Shown here: piece by piece, positions 53,756-63,521 of the stretch | How positions within the stretch are numbered: the first letter of the stretch is position 1 | How the letters are laid out: each line of letters starts with the position of its first letter | Assembly (NCBI GenBank): GCA_002707495.1 | Contig: PAMZ01000004.1 | Coordinates: 1 to 64,000 of the forward strand | Source: Halobacteriovoraceae bacterium | GTDB lineage: Bacteria > Bdellovibrionota > Bacteriovoracia > Bacteriovoracales > Bacteriovoracaceae | Direction of reading: 5' to 3' | Length of the DNA: 64,000 nt | The notes under the pieces: model-generated | What the model saw: only the letters and a program-made list of their open reading frames with translations | Told to the model about the DNA's origin: nothing | Database searches by the model: none | Translations under genes and position numbers: made by a program

Positions 53756-55182
53756 AAAAGACTGAGGTCTTGGAACCCCAAAACTTTGAACAAGATAATC
53801 ACTTTTATCCAAAAGCATTAAACTCACAGTTGCACCCCATTGTGAGTCACTTTTTCAACCTCGATAAGAAACGAATTATTAAAAGGTATCTTCATCTTAA
53901 CCCCCAGGTGGATGAAAAAACTCTAAAAGAGGTCCTCTCTTATCAGCCCAAACATTTTTTCTGGGGAGGATCAGATTTATTTTATGTGACGACTGAAGGT
54001 GGTAATAGAAGAATGGTTGTTCTAGAAACTAATTCTTGCCCTTCTGGTCAAAAGTCGATGCCCCCTAGATCCGATTATGATGAACACCGTGGTTATAAAT
54101 TTTTACTTGAAAATGCTTTTCTACCAGCTTTAAAAAAGAAAAAGAAACTTCCTAAAGGCTCGCTTGCTGTTATCTATGATAAAAACTATATGGAAACTTC
54201 TGGTTATGCTCAGACACTTTCAGATTTGACTGGGGAAAATGTTTATTTAGTTCCTCATTTTAATAATGGTCAAAGCAATGTTCATTTTGAAGATGGCGTC
54301 ATGTATATCAAAGACGATAAAGATGAAGTAGTTCCTATTAGAGCTGCTATTAGATATGTAACGCAAAAGCCTTGGAATAGAATTCCTGTCGTAACTAAAA
54401 CTTTTATTTGTAACTCAGCCCTGGTTTGCCTCTCTGGTGGAAGAAATAAGCTTTTAGCCAACAAAGCTTATGAGCTTTATAATTCAAAGATAGGTGAGTC
54501 CGGCCTTAAGATCATTGTTCCGGAAACAATAAAGGATGTGAGTAAGCCTGAAATCCCCTTATGGGTTAATCGCTTCGGTGGCAAAGCAGTCATTAAAAAT
54601 CCCTACTCCAATGCGGGACAGGGAGTATGGACTATTACTAATGAAGAAGAGTTAGAAAATTTTCTCGCTGAAGAACAAAATTATGATCAATTTATCGTTC
54701 AAAGTTTAATTGGGCATTATGAATGGAGTTCAACAACTCAGCACGGTAAGTTTTTTCATGTAGGTACTGTCCCAAATCTTAAAGGAAAGATTTTCATTTC
54801 AGACCTTAGAGTGATGGTATGTGCTAGTAAAGATGGTTATAGACCGTGTGCTCTCTATGCCAGGCGTGCCAAACTACCTTTGGAAAAAGAAATTAAAGGT
54901 TCTAGTTGGGAGGTCTTAGGAACTAATTTATCGATTAAAAATGGAGAGAATAATTGGGACTCAGATACTTCTCGATTAATGCTTATGGATAGGAAAGACT
55001 TTAACTCTTTAGGTATTGGAATTGACGATCTGGTTGAAGCATATATTCAAACGACCTTAACTATGATTGCCATCGATAAAATGGCATCTACTCTTATCAA
55101 CTCTAAAGGGCAATTCAAAATGAAGTTATTTAGTTCTCTAGACAATGATAAAAAATTATTAAGTGAGATAATGATCAAATGA
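53752..55182 (+). CDS. ATP-grasp ligase-like protein
   Basis: The 476-aa protein has an ATP-grasp-type central region: AVIKNPYSNAGQGVWTI as the glycine-rich loop after a strand lysine, QFIVQSLIG and ISDLRVMVCASKDGYRPCALYARRA as later strands. The N-terminal half (about 1-240, GGNRRMVVLETNSCPSGQKS) is unusual and may be the substrate domain. The TTG start (53752) overlaps the LysR stop and has aaagga upstream. It overlaps the deacylase gene at its end (ATGA). Function is unknown; peptide- or amide-bond formation is the family expectation. Confidence 0.68.
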   Translation: MKKTEVLEPQNFEQDNHFYPKALNSQLHPIVSHFFNLDKKRIIKRYLHLNPQVDEKTLKEVLSYQPKHFFWGGSDLFYVTTEGGNRRMVVLETNSCPSGQKSMPPRSDYDEHRGYKFLLENAFLPALKKKKKLPKGSLAVIYDKNYMETSGYAQTLSDLTGENVYLVPHFNNGQSNVHFEDGVMYIKDDKDEVVPIRAAIRYVTQKPWNRIPVVTKTFICNSALVCLSGGRNKLLANKAYELYNSKIGESGLKIIVPETIKDVSKPEIPLWVNRFGGKAVIKNPYSNAGQGVWTITNEEELENFLAEEQNYDQFIVQSLIGHYEWSSTTQHGKFFHVGTVPNLKGKIFISDLRVMVCASKDGYRPCALYARRAKLPLEKEIKGSSWEVLGTNLSIKNGENNWDSDTSRLMLMDRKDFNSLGIGIDDLVEAYIQTTLTMIAIDKMASTLINSKGQFKMKLFSSLDNDKKLLSEIMIK

Positions 55183-56195
55183 AAAAAGCGATTACCATTA
55201 AGGCTAAGGAAGACTTAAATCTTGAAGAGTTGACTGAAGGGAAGGTTCATCGCTTTCATGTTCATCTGACTGACAACTCCCTAGGGGTTCCTTGGAGAGT
55301 ACCAGTTATTGTAGTCAAAGGAAAAAAAGCGGGACCAGTCCTGGGGATAAACGCTGCACTTCATGGTGATGAACTCAATGGTATATCGATTATATTTAAG
55401 TTATTGGAAGAAATTAACCCCAAAAAATTAGCTGGGACATTAGTCATGATTCCCATAAGTAATGTTCCTGGATACCTGGCTAATAGACGATATTTTTCTG
55501 ACAATGTAGATTTGAATCGCATTATGCCAGGAAAAGCCGAAGGTAAGACTAGTGATCTTTATGCTCACCATCTTATTAATAAAATTTTCAGCAAATTCAA
55601 CTTTCTTCTCGATCTTCATACCGCAAGCCATGGGCGAGTAAATAGTCTTTATATCAGGGCCGACATTGATAGCGAAGAAACTCGAACTCTAGCTTACCTT
55701 CAAAACCCTCAGATTATAGTTCGAAAGTTTGATGAGGAAGGCACTCTTAGAGGTTGGGCAAATGAACATCATATTCCAGCGATTACGATAGAGATTGGTA
55801 ACTCTGGTGCTTTTCAACATTCACTAATAGACGAAAGTTTAGAGGGAATACTCAATACGATGAGACATTACCAAATGATCGAAGGAGAAGTTAAGGATAT
55901 GGTCACAGACGCGGTCATTTGTGATAACTCATATTGGATTTATTCGAAACGAGGTGGAATAGTCGATGTGATGCCAAATCTTGCAGACACCATAAAGAAG
56001 GGGCAACTTATTGCCATTGTGTATGACGTTTTTGGTCAAGTAAAAGAAAAGATTATTTCTGATCGAAACGGTGTGGTAATTGGCAAAAATATTAATCCAA
56101 GTTGTGATGCCGGCTCTCGAATTTTGCACTTAGGATTTAATTTAGTAGATCCGGACCCTGAAGAGATTCCCGGACATCATGACTTTCATGAATAG
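55179..56195 (+). CDS. Succinylglutamate desuccinylase/aspartoacylase-like deacylase (M14 type)
   Basis: The 338-aa zinc enzyme has the ligand sets LHGDELNG (His and Glu) and DLHTASHG (His), and a catalytic Glu in TIEIGNSGAF. The C-terminal beta domain (GGIVDVMPNLADTIKKGQLIA) is typical of the AstE/AspA family. Members cut an acyl group from an N-acyl amino acid or peptide. The gene overlaps the ATP-grasp gene by four bases and would be the counterpart that hydrolyses the acyl bond or releases the product. Confidence 0.85.
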   Translation: MKKAITIKAKEDLNLEELTEGKVHRFHVHLTDNSLGVPWRVPVIVVKGKKAGPVLGINAALHGDELNGISIIFKLLEEINPKKLAGTLVMIPISNVPGYLANRRYFSDNVDLNRIMPGKAEGKTSDLYAHHLINKIFSKFNFLLDLHTASHGRVNSLYIRADIDSEETRTLAYLQNPQIIVRKFDEEGTLRGWANEHHIPAITIEIGNSGAFQHSLIDESLEGILNTMRHYQMIEGEVKDMVTDAVICDNSYWIYSKRGGIVDVMPNLADTIKKGQLIAIVYDVFGQVKEKIISDRNGVVIGKNINPSCDAGSRILHLGFNLVDPDPEEIPGHHDFHE

Positions 56196-56284
56196 TGCTC
56201 AAACTCTGGCATTATCTGCCTCTTAAGCATCTCTTAATCATAAATCTTTATTAAGCTTCCGATTTTCCATTAAGGAGAATTCGT

Positions 56285-56674
56285 ATGCGTATTGTTGGAC
56301 TGTTTTTTTTACTATTATGTTTTGAATCCAAAGCAAAGCTCATGGTTGTACCGATGGAGTCGAGTACTTTGAATATTGAGTTGGCTTCTGATTTTAACTG
56401 GAAAAATACTTGTAAAAATGCCAGCGATCGCTTTTGTTATCAAATTTGGAAAGATGATAATTACTTTGCTTTAAGCTCACAAAAAGTTAACGAAAAAAAT
56501 CCTCTGAAAAAGATTTGCGGCGTATCCATGAAAACGAATAGAAACGAAGTGAGTTATTGCGAATTTTCAGGTTCGTTATTTTTTTATAAAGAGGATCAAC
56601 TTTTTGTCGTAAGCTACTCTGGAAGGAAAAAGACTTCAAGAGCATTGAAAGAATTTGCAGGAGGAATAAAATGA
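56285..56674 (+). CDS. Secreted protein of unknown function
   Basis: The 129-aa preprotein has a signal peptide (MRIVGLFFLLLCFESKAK). The mature part has four cysteines (around residues 39, 47, 76 and 90). The gene is coupled to the following 925-aa protein gene by an ATGA overlap (56671), so the two may act together. ATG 56285 has aaggag upstream. No recognised family. Confidence 0.6.
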   Translation: MRIVGLFFLLLCFESKAKLMVVPMESSTLNIELASDFNWKNTCKNASDRFCYQIWKDDNYFALSSQKVNEKNPLKKICGVSMKTNRNEVSYCEFSGSLFFYKEDQLFVVSYSGRKKTSRALKEFAGGIK

Positions 56675-59448
56675 AATTCATCTTATTCTTATTCACCTTT
56701 ATTTATTCCTTTCAAGTCTTAGCTCAGGATCAAAGAAGCGTTTATGATACTAGGTTTGCGGTAGGCATGTCTATGGGAGAAACCATAACTCCCGAAGATG
56801 AGGACATTGTAGAAAATTATATACGATCTTTACTGGCGCCTGGGGCAGTGGATGAAGTGGCAAGACAAAGAGTTGTATCTGAAAATCTTTTGTCTCGCTA
56901 TCCCATGAGTGCTTATAAGGCGATAAATACCTATATAGGTGATCAGGGAAATATTTTTGGAGAGTATGAAAATGATGCTCAAATGGAGCAATATTTTCAA
57001 GAAATGCAAAGGGCAAATGAACTGATCATGGTTGATCTTGTAGGATCTGATAATATAAGTATGAGAGATCTCAATCGGGCACTAGATCGCTATAGGTTTG
57101 GAAGAAGTAACAATGGAATCGATGATGAGAGAAGAGCGATACAGTCCGCAAGTAATCGTGGATTTATTGCGAGCTCCATTTTTAATCGAGCCTATTTTGG
57201 TCAAAGTGCAGATTCAGGGGAGTTTAACCATGAAGCAGGACTTAGAGCGACAGCTTTAGTCATAGGTGAAGGTTTTTTTGATCAATTAGATGCGCTATTT
57301 GAAAGTGGAGGTGGAAATCTTATGATTGAAGCTTCACAGCTTCAAGGTTTGCCAGAAGCAGTCGCCAGAGATGCTTTTGTTTCGTATTTAGTTAGTGAAA
57401 AAGATATGAGTCCAGATGCTGCGAGAAGCTTTGTAGGAGGCAATATTTCATGGCCTTCAGAGCGAGAGCTTTTAAGAAATTTTGTTGAAAGTCAGGGAAT
57501 GATTCCTATTGAAGTTGCTCAATCAGTTCTCGATTCTACTGAAAATTGGAATTATCTAAGAGATCTTCTAAGAGAAGCAGGGGAGTCTGAACGGTATGAA
57601 TTAATCAGAAGTCAGGCTCGAAATGTCTGTCCATTCCAGCCACCAACAATCGGTAATCAATCTATATTTAGTGAGATTGCAGAACTTGGTAATTCATCTA
57701 GGCAAGTTCAAGACGCCTCAGGAAGTCAAAGTTCTGAGTGTGACGAAAACTTTCAACGATTTACAAATATCGCAAGAGAAGTCCAAAGCTTACATCAAGT
57801 TGTAACGAGAAGGCGTAGTGGTTTTGGAAATCCATACGGTCCTGGAGGAGGAATGGATCCTGGCTTTGGCGGAAGTACCAATCCTGGAGATGGTAGTGAC
57901 GAATTTCCTGGGGGAGAAGGAGATAAGTACTTTGATGAAATTAGGCAAATTCAATCAGCAAATGAATATGAAGGACTAGCAGGAGAAGTAGAACAAGCAA
58001 TTGGTGGTGGAACACCAATAGTAAATCCAACATTTCCTGGAGGACCTAGTTTAGATCCTGGCACATTTGATCGCTATTATACTAGACAAGCAGATCTAGC
58101 GACATCTTTACAAGAATTCATGTCATCAGGCTGTCAACTAAGAGAAGGTCATGGTAATTTTGTTTCCACAGTAACTCGATTTGCGAGTTCACTTGCTGGT
58201 ACAGCTGCTTCCCTATCTGGCTCACCTCAAGTTACTCTTCTTGCACAAGCTATGGCCGCAGGATCGAGACTCATTACTGCTATTATGGATCTTTTTAGAG
58301 GACCGACAGAGGCAGAGATTATTCAAGAGTGGGGACAGGATAATCAATTTACGAGTCAATATGAACAAACCATGTGTAATCTTAGGACTTTACTCTATAA
58401 TGTGGATGAATCTCTAGCTAATGGGAGTCCGACAATTGCAAGAGCACTTGAGATCGAAAGACAAACTGCCATTCGACTTCAACAGGAAATTGCCCAATGT
58501 GAAAGCTCGCTCTCTGAGGGATTTGATTTGGGACTAGTATCAGATATTGAAGATCTAAATTTAGATGACTTTATTGATTGTGGAGAGTTTGTTAATCCTA
58601 TTTTACAGGGGGCAATGCCTCAAGGTTCAAGTGGGTTTTATACTTATTTAAATGATAATTGTGGTGATCAAACGAATAGAGAATCTTTTTGCGCTGACTA
58701 TGATAGATTAGTCAGTTTTATCCAATCCTTTGGTGATGAATTCAACAATGGAGATAGACTTTGTACAAATGAAGATCATAGAGAGAATATCAATCAATTA
58801 GTCGGGCGACTTAAATCGAACATGCTTTCAAATATTAGAACTCAGACTGATGCGACGACGACTCCTAGTCAAGCACTAGTAAATATGAGATCACAACTTG
58901 AAAATACGAATAGAAGAATAGAGCAATTGGAAGGGGCTATCGATGACTCAGCATCTTTTAATACCGCTCTTGATTCGAGCCTTATCACAAATTTCAGCCC
59001 ATTATTTTTAGATGAATCGGCAGAGGGGAATACAGGACCGTTGAGAAGATATTTTGAAAATATTGACTCTCAATTGGAGCGCGAAAGAAATGAAGTAAGA
59101 CAAGCCTATGATACCATGAGAAATTCAAATCGATCAGGTTCTTCATGTGACGCAGCTATCTCTGTTGTGGCGGGAGTAAGAAATATGGCAGCAAGGCGCA
59201 ATAGAGCAAGGGGTTTTTGTCAGTCATTTGATGCCAATCGAATGGTACCTTTTAGGTCAGATGATGGTTTGGGAGTCTACGCTGGAGATAGATTGTCTAT
59301 GCAGCGGATTACAGGATATGATAATGATTCCAATCCTTCAGATTTTTATCGACGTTGCGAACAATTTGAAGCCAATAATCCTGGTCCAACCACTTCCTCG
59401 GAAATGCAGATGTTTTACGAGGCTGCTGAGTTGAGACAAGATTGCTAA
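56671..59448 (+). CDS. Very large secreted protein with Gly/Pro-rich linker
   Basis: The 925-aa preprotein has a signal peptide (MKFILFLFTFIYSFQVLAQ). Residues about 20-380 form a helical region with repeated SRYP- and EVAQ-like segments; about 385-470 are Gly/Pro/Asp-rich (YGPGGGMDPGFGG, FPGGEGDK, PTFPGGPSLDPG), likely a flexible linker; the rest is a cysteine-containing helical domain. No catalytic motif is seen. It is coupled to the upstream secreted protein. It may be a surface or extracellular factor specific to this lineage. Confidence 0.62.
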   Translation: MKFILFLFTFIYSFQVLAQDQRSVYDTRFAVGMSMGETITPEDEDIVENYIRSLLAPGAVDEVARQRVVSENLLSRYPMSAYKAINTYIGDQGNIFGEYENDAQMEQYFQEMQRANELIMVDLVGSDNISMRDLNRALDRYRFGRSNNGIDDERRAIQSASNRGFIASSIFNRAYFGQSADSGEFNHEAGLRATALVIGEGFFDQLDALFESGGGNLMIEASQLQGLPEAVARDAFVSYLVSEKDMSPDAARSFVGGNISWPSERELLRNFVESQGMIPIEVAQSVLDSTENWNYLRDLLREAGESERYELIRSQARNVCPFQPPTIGNQSIFSEIAELGNSSRQVQDASGSQSSECDENFQRFTNIAREVQSLHQVVTRRRSGFGNPYGPGGGMDPGFGGSTNPGDGSDEFPGGEGDKYFDEIRQIQSANEYEGLAGEVEQAIGGGTPIVNPTFPGGPSLDPGTFDRYYTRQADLATSLQEFMSSGCQLREGHGNFVSTVTRFASSLAGTAASLSGSPQVTLLAQAMAAGSRLITAIMDLFRGPTEAEIIQEWGQDNQFTSQYEQTMCNLRTLLYNVDESLANGSPTIARALEIERQTAIRLQQEIAQCESSLSEGFDLGLVSDIEDLNLDDFIDCGEFVNPILQGAMPQGSSGFYTYLNDNCGDQTNRESFCADYDRLVSFIQSFGDEFNNGDRLCTNEDHRENINQLVGRLKSNMLSNIRTQTDATTTPSQALVNMRSQLENTNRRIEQLEGAIDDSASFNTALDSSLITNFSPLFLDESAEGNTGPLRRYFENIDSQLERERNEVRQAYDTMRNSNRSGSSCDAAISVVAGVRNMAARRNRARGFCQSFDANRMVPFRSDDGLGVYAGDRLSMQRITGYDNDSNPSDFYRRCEQFEANNPGPTTSSEMQMFYEAAELRQDC

Positions 59449-59491
59449 TTCCGTCCAACTTGGGTACCTTTGTTTAAAGTGAGGATTTCAA

Positions 59492-59950
59492 ATGCTTAAA
59501 TTAATTTTGATGTTTTGTCTCATCTTGACGACTAAGACTTTTGCCAAAAATAACGTGAAAGAAAAGTCTTTCTATGGAAAAGAGGTAAAGGCTTCTAGTG
59601 CCGTAGTACTTGATGAAGTTATTAAAAACTTTTCTCATTATGAAGATAAGAAAATAGTTATGGAAGCCCAGGTGGAAAAGGTCTGTGTTCATAAGGGGTG
59701 TTGGATGACTTTGCAAGGAAGTGATGAAACTTTGCGAGTGATGTTTGATGACTATAGTTATTTTGTTCCTCTTTCGCTTCAAGGTAAAAAAGTTTGGGTG
59801 GAAGGAAAGGTTAGTCGCAAAGAATTATCGGTGAAAGAAAAACGTCACTACTTAGAAGATGCTGGTGCCTCGAAGTCTGAAATCTCTGCCATAAAGAAAC
59901 CTAGTTTCGAATATAGTATTGTCGCCCTTGGAGTCAAAGTTCTCAAATAG
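59492..59950 (+). CDS. DUF4920-family secreted protein
   Basis: The 152-aa preprotein has a signal peptide (about 1-18, ending KTFAKN) and the DUF4920 pattern: FYGKEVKASSAVVLDEVI, a Cys-X4-Cys segment CVHKGCWMTL, and a KKVWVEGKV strand. An OB-like fold with the two cysteines as metal or disulfide site is plausible; the role is unknown. It is 12 bases upstream of the S51-like gene. Confidence 0.72.
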   Translation: MLKLILMFCLILTTKTFAKNNVKEKSFYGKEVKASSAVVLDEVIKNFSHYEDKKIVMEAQVEKVCVHKGCWMTLQGSDETLRVMFDDYSYFVPLSLQGKKVWVEGKVSRKELSVKEKRHYLEDAGASKSEISAIKKPSFEYSIVALGVKVLK

Positions 59951-59962
59951 ATCGGAGGGGCA

Positions 59963-60652
59963 TTGAAATTAATTCTTAGTGGAGGTGGAGATTCAGAAAA
60001 CTTTCTTGAGTTAGATAAAGTTTTTCTAGACTTGCTCCCTCCTGATCCTAGTCTTCTCCTAGTACCCGTTGCGGGAGACCCTAAAACCTTTGATGATGCT
60101 CTTGAACGAATTGTAGAGACTTTTTCAACTATTGATTTTGAAAAGATAGAGATGATTCTAGATCTCGCTGATATGGACTGGGATTATCTTAAAAATTTTG
60201 ATGCTATCTATATTGATGGGGGAAATACCTTCAGGCTCATGGATCAAGTTCGCAGATCACATTTTTATGAATTACTACGAAAGTTCATTCAATGTGGTGG
60301 GATTATAAACGGAGATAGTGCCGGAGCAATTATTCTAGGAAGTCATTTAGAGACGGCTCATTTTGGCGAAGCTGGAGATGAAAATTTGACTCCATTGATT
60401 AGTTATCAAGGTTTAAATCTTCTAGGAGATTTGGCCATACATTGCCATTATGAAAAGTCTGAACAAACTCAAATATCTGCCTTTGTCCAAGAATATGGGC
60501 TTCCTGTTTTGGCCTTAGATGAGGCATCTGGAGTTAAAATAGTAGATCAAGAAGTACAAGTTGTTGGTCGCAAAGCAGTTGACTTGTATACTCTGGAAAA
60601 GATGATTAGGATTTTACCAGGGGAGAGCTATAAGCTAGCTTTCAGAAGCTAA
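59963..60652 (+). CDS. Peptidase S51 / dipeptidase E-like protein
   Basis: The 229-aa protein has the class I glutamine-amidotransferase-like fold used by S51 peptidases. The nucleophile is Ser119 in NGDSAGAI, with IYIDGGNTFRLMDQ upstream; the DLAIHCHY segment holds a candidate catalytic His. Family members cleave Asp-X dipeptides or cyanophycin. No signal peptide, so it is cytoplasmic. The TTG start is chosen for ggagggg eight bases upstream. Confidence 0.78.
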   Translation: MKLILSGGGDSENFLELDKVFLDLLPPDPSLLLVPVAGDPKTFDDALERIVETFSTIDFEKIEMILDLADMDWDYLKNFDAIYIDGGNTFRLMDQVRRSHFYELLRKFIQCGGIINGDSAGAIILGSHLETAHFGEAGDENLTPLISYQGLNLLGDLAIHCHYEKSEQTQISAFVQEYGLPVLALDEASGVKIVDQEVQVVGRKAVDLYTLEKMIRILPGESYKLAFRS

Positions 60653-60693
60653 ATTCCTCTAAAAATTGGCCATGAATATTCCGATAATTGGGT

Positions 60694-62328
60694 ATGAAAA
60701 AAGCACCAAAATTGGAACATGAATATTTAAGATTAGCCTCTTTAAACTCATTAAGAGTACTCGATACTGGGCCCGAAGCCCAATTTGATGCTATTACAAA
60801 GCTTGCTTCGAGCTTAACGGATTGTCCCGTTTCTTTAATCTCTTTAGTTGATGAGGATCGCCAATGGTTTAAATCAAGCTTTGGATTAGCTGAGACTGAG
60901 ACCCCAAGAGAAATTTCTTTTTGCGGACATGCTATTGAAAACGATGAGATTTTCATCGTGGAAGATGCTAGGAGTGATGAAAGGTTTCATGATAATCCTT
61001 TGTGTACGAGCTCACCTCATGTAATCTTCTATGCAGGTATACCTTTAAAACTTTCAAATGGATTTAATATTGGAACTTTATGTGTCATTGATCATAAGCC
61101 TAAAGAACTGAATACCACTCAAATTGAACAATTAGAAATTTTAGCTGATCAAGTCGTTAATCTATTAGAACTAAGGCTTATGCGGATTCAAGGTAGTGAA
61201 GTTTTAAAAGCTATCAAAGTAGGAAGCTTTGTCATCGATGTAACCACAGGTGAGAAAACTCATTCGGATTCACTTTTTGATGTATTCCCGAAACTTAATC
61301 AAACACAAAAGCCTTCGATATATTCAATCGTTCATAGCGAAGATCTTCAACATTTAGAGCAATGTCGAGAAAAAGCTATGAGAACGGGAGAGGATTATAA
61401 AGTAGAGTATAGAGCTTTGACTGATTCAGGAAGTGAGTACCGCTGGATAGGTGAGACGGGAAGAGTATTAAAAAACAAAGAAGGAAGAATTGTTACTTTA
61501 ACCGGAATTTGCCAGGACATTACAACTTTGAAGCTTAAAGAAGTTGAGCTTCATAATTCAAACACTCTTCTTAAGCTTGCACTTGATGGTGGAGATACTG
61601 GAACCTGGGATTGGTTTATAGATCAAGATCGTGTTGTTTATGATCGAGGTTGGGCTGCTCTTTTTGGAATAGACTTTGAAAAAATGAAAATGGATTTTTC
61701 GACCTGGCAAGAAAGAGTGCATCCAGATGATATTGGAATGTGCTTTAAGGCCATAAATGAATATTTAGAGGGAAAAACTGATAGTTATGAAGTGATTCAT
61801 AGAATGAAACATAGTTCGGGTAAGTGGGTTTATACTCGCGGAAAGGCGAAGATTTCTGCCAGAGATAAAAATGGAAAGCCTATCAGATTAACTGGAACGC
61901 AAGTTGATATGACAGAGGTGATTGAAAATGAATTAAAATTGGAAGAAATGTATGAAACACTTCAAAGAACAGAGCGAAATGCCAAAATTGGTTCTTGGAC
62001 TATAGATCTCAATACAGGAGAACCCTGGCTTTCAGACGAGTCATATAGAATCTACGGCTTGGAAGTGGGCTCTGATTTTGAAACAGAAAAAGGTATTACA
62101 TATTATCACCCTGATGATCAGCCGCGAATTATAAAGTATGTTAACGATGCAATAGAAAAACAAATACCTTATAGTGACGAGTTTCGATTTATAACCGCCC
62201 AGGGGGAAAATATTTGGGTGCGAGCCTCAGGTCAATATTTTGAGGATAAAGATAAAGGAATAAAACGCTTGGAGGGAAGCTTTCAAGATATAACAATCCA
62301 AAAACAGGCAGAAATCGCAAAAAGATGA
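60694..62328 (+). CDS. Sensor half of a split hybrid histidine kinase (GAF-PAS-PAS-PAS)
   Basis: The 544-residue part has a GAF domain (about 15-165; DEDRQWFKSSFGL, FCGHAI, NIGTLCVID) and three PAS/PAC units (about 170-290, 295-420 and 425-540). It runs into a TGA at 62326 in the A5 run, after AEIAKR, exactly where the HisKA helix begins. Deleting one A would continue as KDEFLSVISHEIRTPL in the frame of the next feature, so the two were one protein of about 914 aa. ATG 60694 is five bases from a GATAAT and lacks a ribosome site, so a leaderless message is plausible. It is probably nonfunctional as written. Confidence 0.65.
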   Translation: MKKAPKLEHEYLRLASLNSLRVLDTGPEAQFDAITKLASSLTDCPVSLISLVDEDRQWFKSSFGLAETETPREISFCGHAIENDEIFIVEDARSDERFHDNPLCTSSPHVIFYAGIPLKLSNGFNIGTLCVIDHKPKELNTTQIEQLEILADQVVNLLELRLMRIQGSEVLKAIKVGSFVIDVTTGEKTHSDSLFDVFPKLNQTQKPSIYSIVHSEDLQHLEQCREKAMRTGEDYKVEYRALTDSGSEYRWIGETGRVLKNKEGRIVTLTGICQDITTLKLKEVELHNSNTLLKLALDGGDTGTWDWFIDQDRVVYDRGWAALFGIDFEKMKMDFSTWQERVHPDDIGMCFKAINEYLEGKTDSYEVIHRMKHSSGKWVYTRGKAKISARDKNGKPIRLTGTQVDMTEVIENELKLEEMYETLQRTERNAKIGSWTIDLNTGEPWLSDESYRIYGLEVGSDFETEKGITYYHPDDQPRIIKYVNDAIEKQIPYSDEFRFITAQGENIWVRASGQYFEDKDKGIKRLEGSFQDITIQKQAEIAKR

Positions 62329-62395
62329 ATTTTTATCCGTTATAAGCCATGAGATTCGAACGCCATTAACCTCTATTATTGGCCTGTCAGAAGTC

Positions 62396-63439
62396 ATGGC
62401 AGAAAAGAAATATGATGGTGAAACATTAGATTGTGTACAGTCTATAAATACTGCAGGGCATACCGTTCTTACTCTTACCAATGATGTTCTAGACTTTTCA
62501 AAGCTTAAAAATGGTAGAGTTTCAATTTTGGTCACTGATGGAGACTTAGGAGTTTTTCTTGAAGAAACAATTAAACTTTTAGAAGTTATTGCTAAAAATA
62601 AAAAAATTAGTTTGGAGTTAGAAACCTCTTTTGAGAACCCATATGTAAAATGTGACTTTGTGAAACTCCGACAGGTTTTAATCAACCTTCTTTCTAACGC
62701 AATAAAATTTACTGATGAAGGTGGTGTTCAACTTTTAGTTCGAGAAGAATCTATTGGTGAATTTTATTTCGAAATTTCAGATTCTGGTTGTGGAATAGCA
62801 GAAGAATTTCTACCTAAAATCTTTAAGGCATTCGAGCAAGATCATAATAGTAAAAAAGTTCATGCAGGAACAGGCCTTGGAATGAATATCAGTCAGCGCT
62901 TAATGTTTCTTATGGAAAGTGAAATTCAAGTAGAAAGTAAATTGGGAGTTGGTAGTAAATTTAGTTTTACGATTCATTTAGATCAATCTTTTGAAAAAAA
63001 TCTTGATAAGAGTCAAGCTTCTCACCTGTCTGATATTGGATTATTTAACGGTTTAACACTTGCTTTCGCAGATGACAATCACATGAATAAGGTTGTTGTT
63101 GAAAAAATGCTGAGTAATACTGGGATAAAGCTTTTGAAGTTTTCAAACGGACAAGAGATATCTGATTTTGTCTTAGAAGGAAATCAAGTCGATTTCATTC
63201 TAATGGATATACAAATGCCGGTAATGAATGGATATGAAGCAACTCAGAGAATAAGAACTTTTGAAAGGTCTAGAAATTCAAAACAAATTCCTATTCTGGC
63301 GTTTTCAGCTTTTTCGTTTCAAAAGGACATAGACCTTGCTCTGGATGCTGGTTGCACCGATCATATCTCTAAGCCAATTAAAAAGAGCGTTCTTATAGAA
63401 AAATTAAATAGTACTTTAGAGCTTAAAAAGGCGTCTTAA
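62396..63439 (+). CDS. Kinase and receiver half of the split hybrid histidine kinase
   Basis: The open frame (from about 62294) holds HisKA, HATPase (N-box LINLLSNAIKFTDEGG, G1 DSGCGI, G2 GTGLGMNI) and a C-terminal receiver (phospho-Asp in ILMDIQMP, KP at the end). The phospho-accepting His (62348-62350) and its SHEIRTPL box lie upstream of the only start codon (62396), so the part cannot be expressed intact by itself. It thus belongs to the preceding feature through a one-base shift at 62319-62323. It may respond to the GAF/PAS inputs if the lesion is a sequence error. Confidence 0.65.
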   Translation: MAEKKYDGETLDCVQSINTAGHTVLTLTNDVLDFSKLKNGRVSILVTDGDLGVFLEETIKLLEVIAKNKKISLELETSFENPYVKCDFVKLRQVLINLLSNAIKFTDEGGVQLLVREESIGEFYFEISDSGCGIAEEFLPKIFKAFEQDHNSKKVHAGTGLGMNISQRLMFLMESEIQVESKLGVGSKFSFTIHLDQSFEKNLDKSQASHLSDIGLFNGLTLAFADDNHMNKVVVEKMLSNTGIKLLKFSNGQEISDFVLEGNQVDFILMDIQMPVMNGYEATQRIRTFERSRNSKQIPILAFSAFSFQKDIDLALDAGCTDHISKPIKKSVLIEKLNSTLELKKAS

Positions 63440-63521
63440 CCTTATAAAATTTTCAAAACGAAGATAATTCAATGGAATCCAGCCTCATTTTGAGCCAAAT
63501 AAAGAGGCGGGGGTACTTAAA

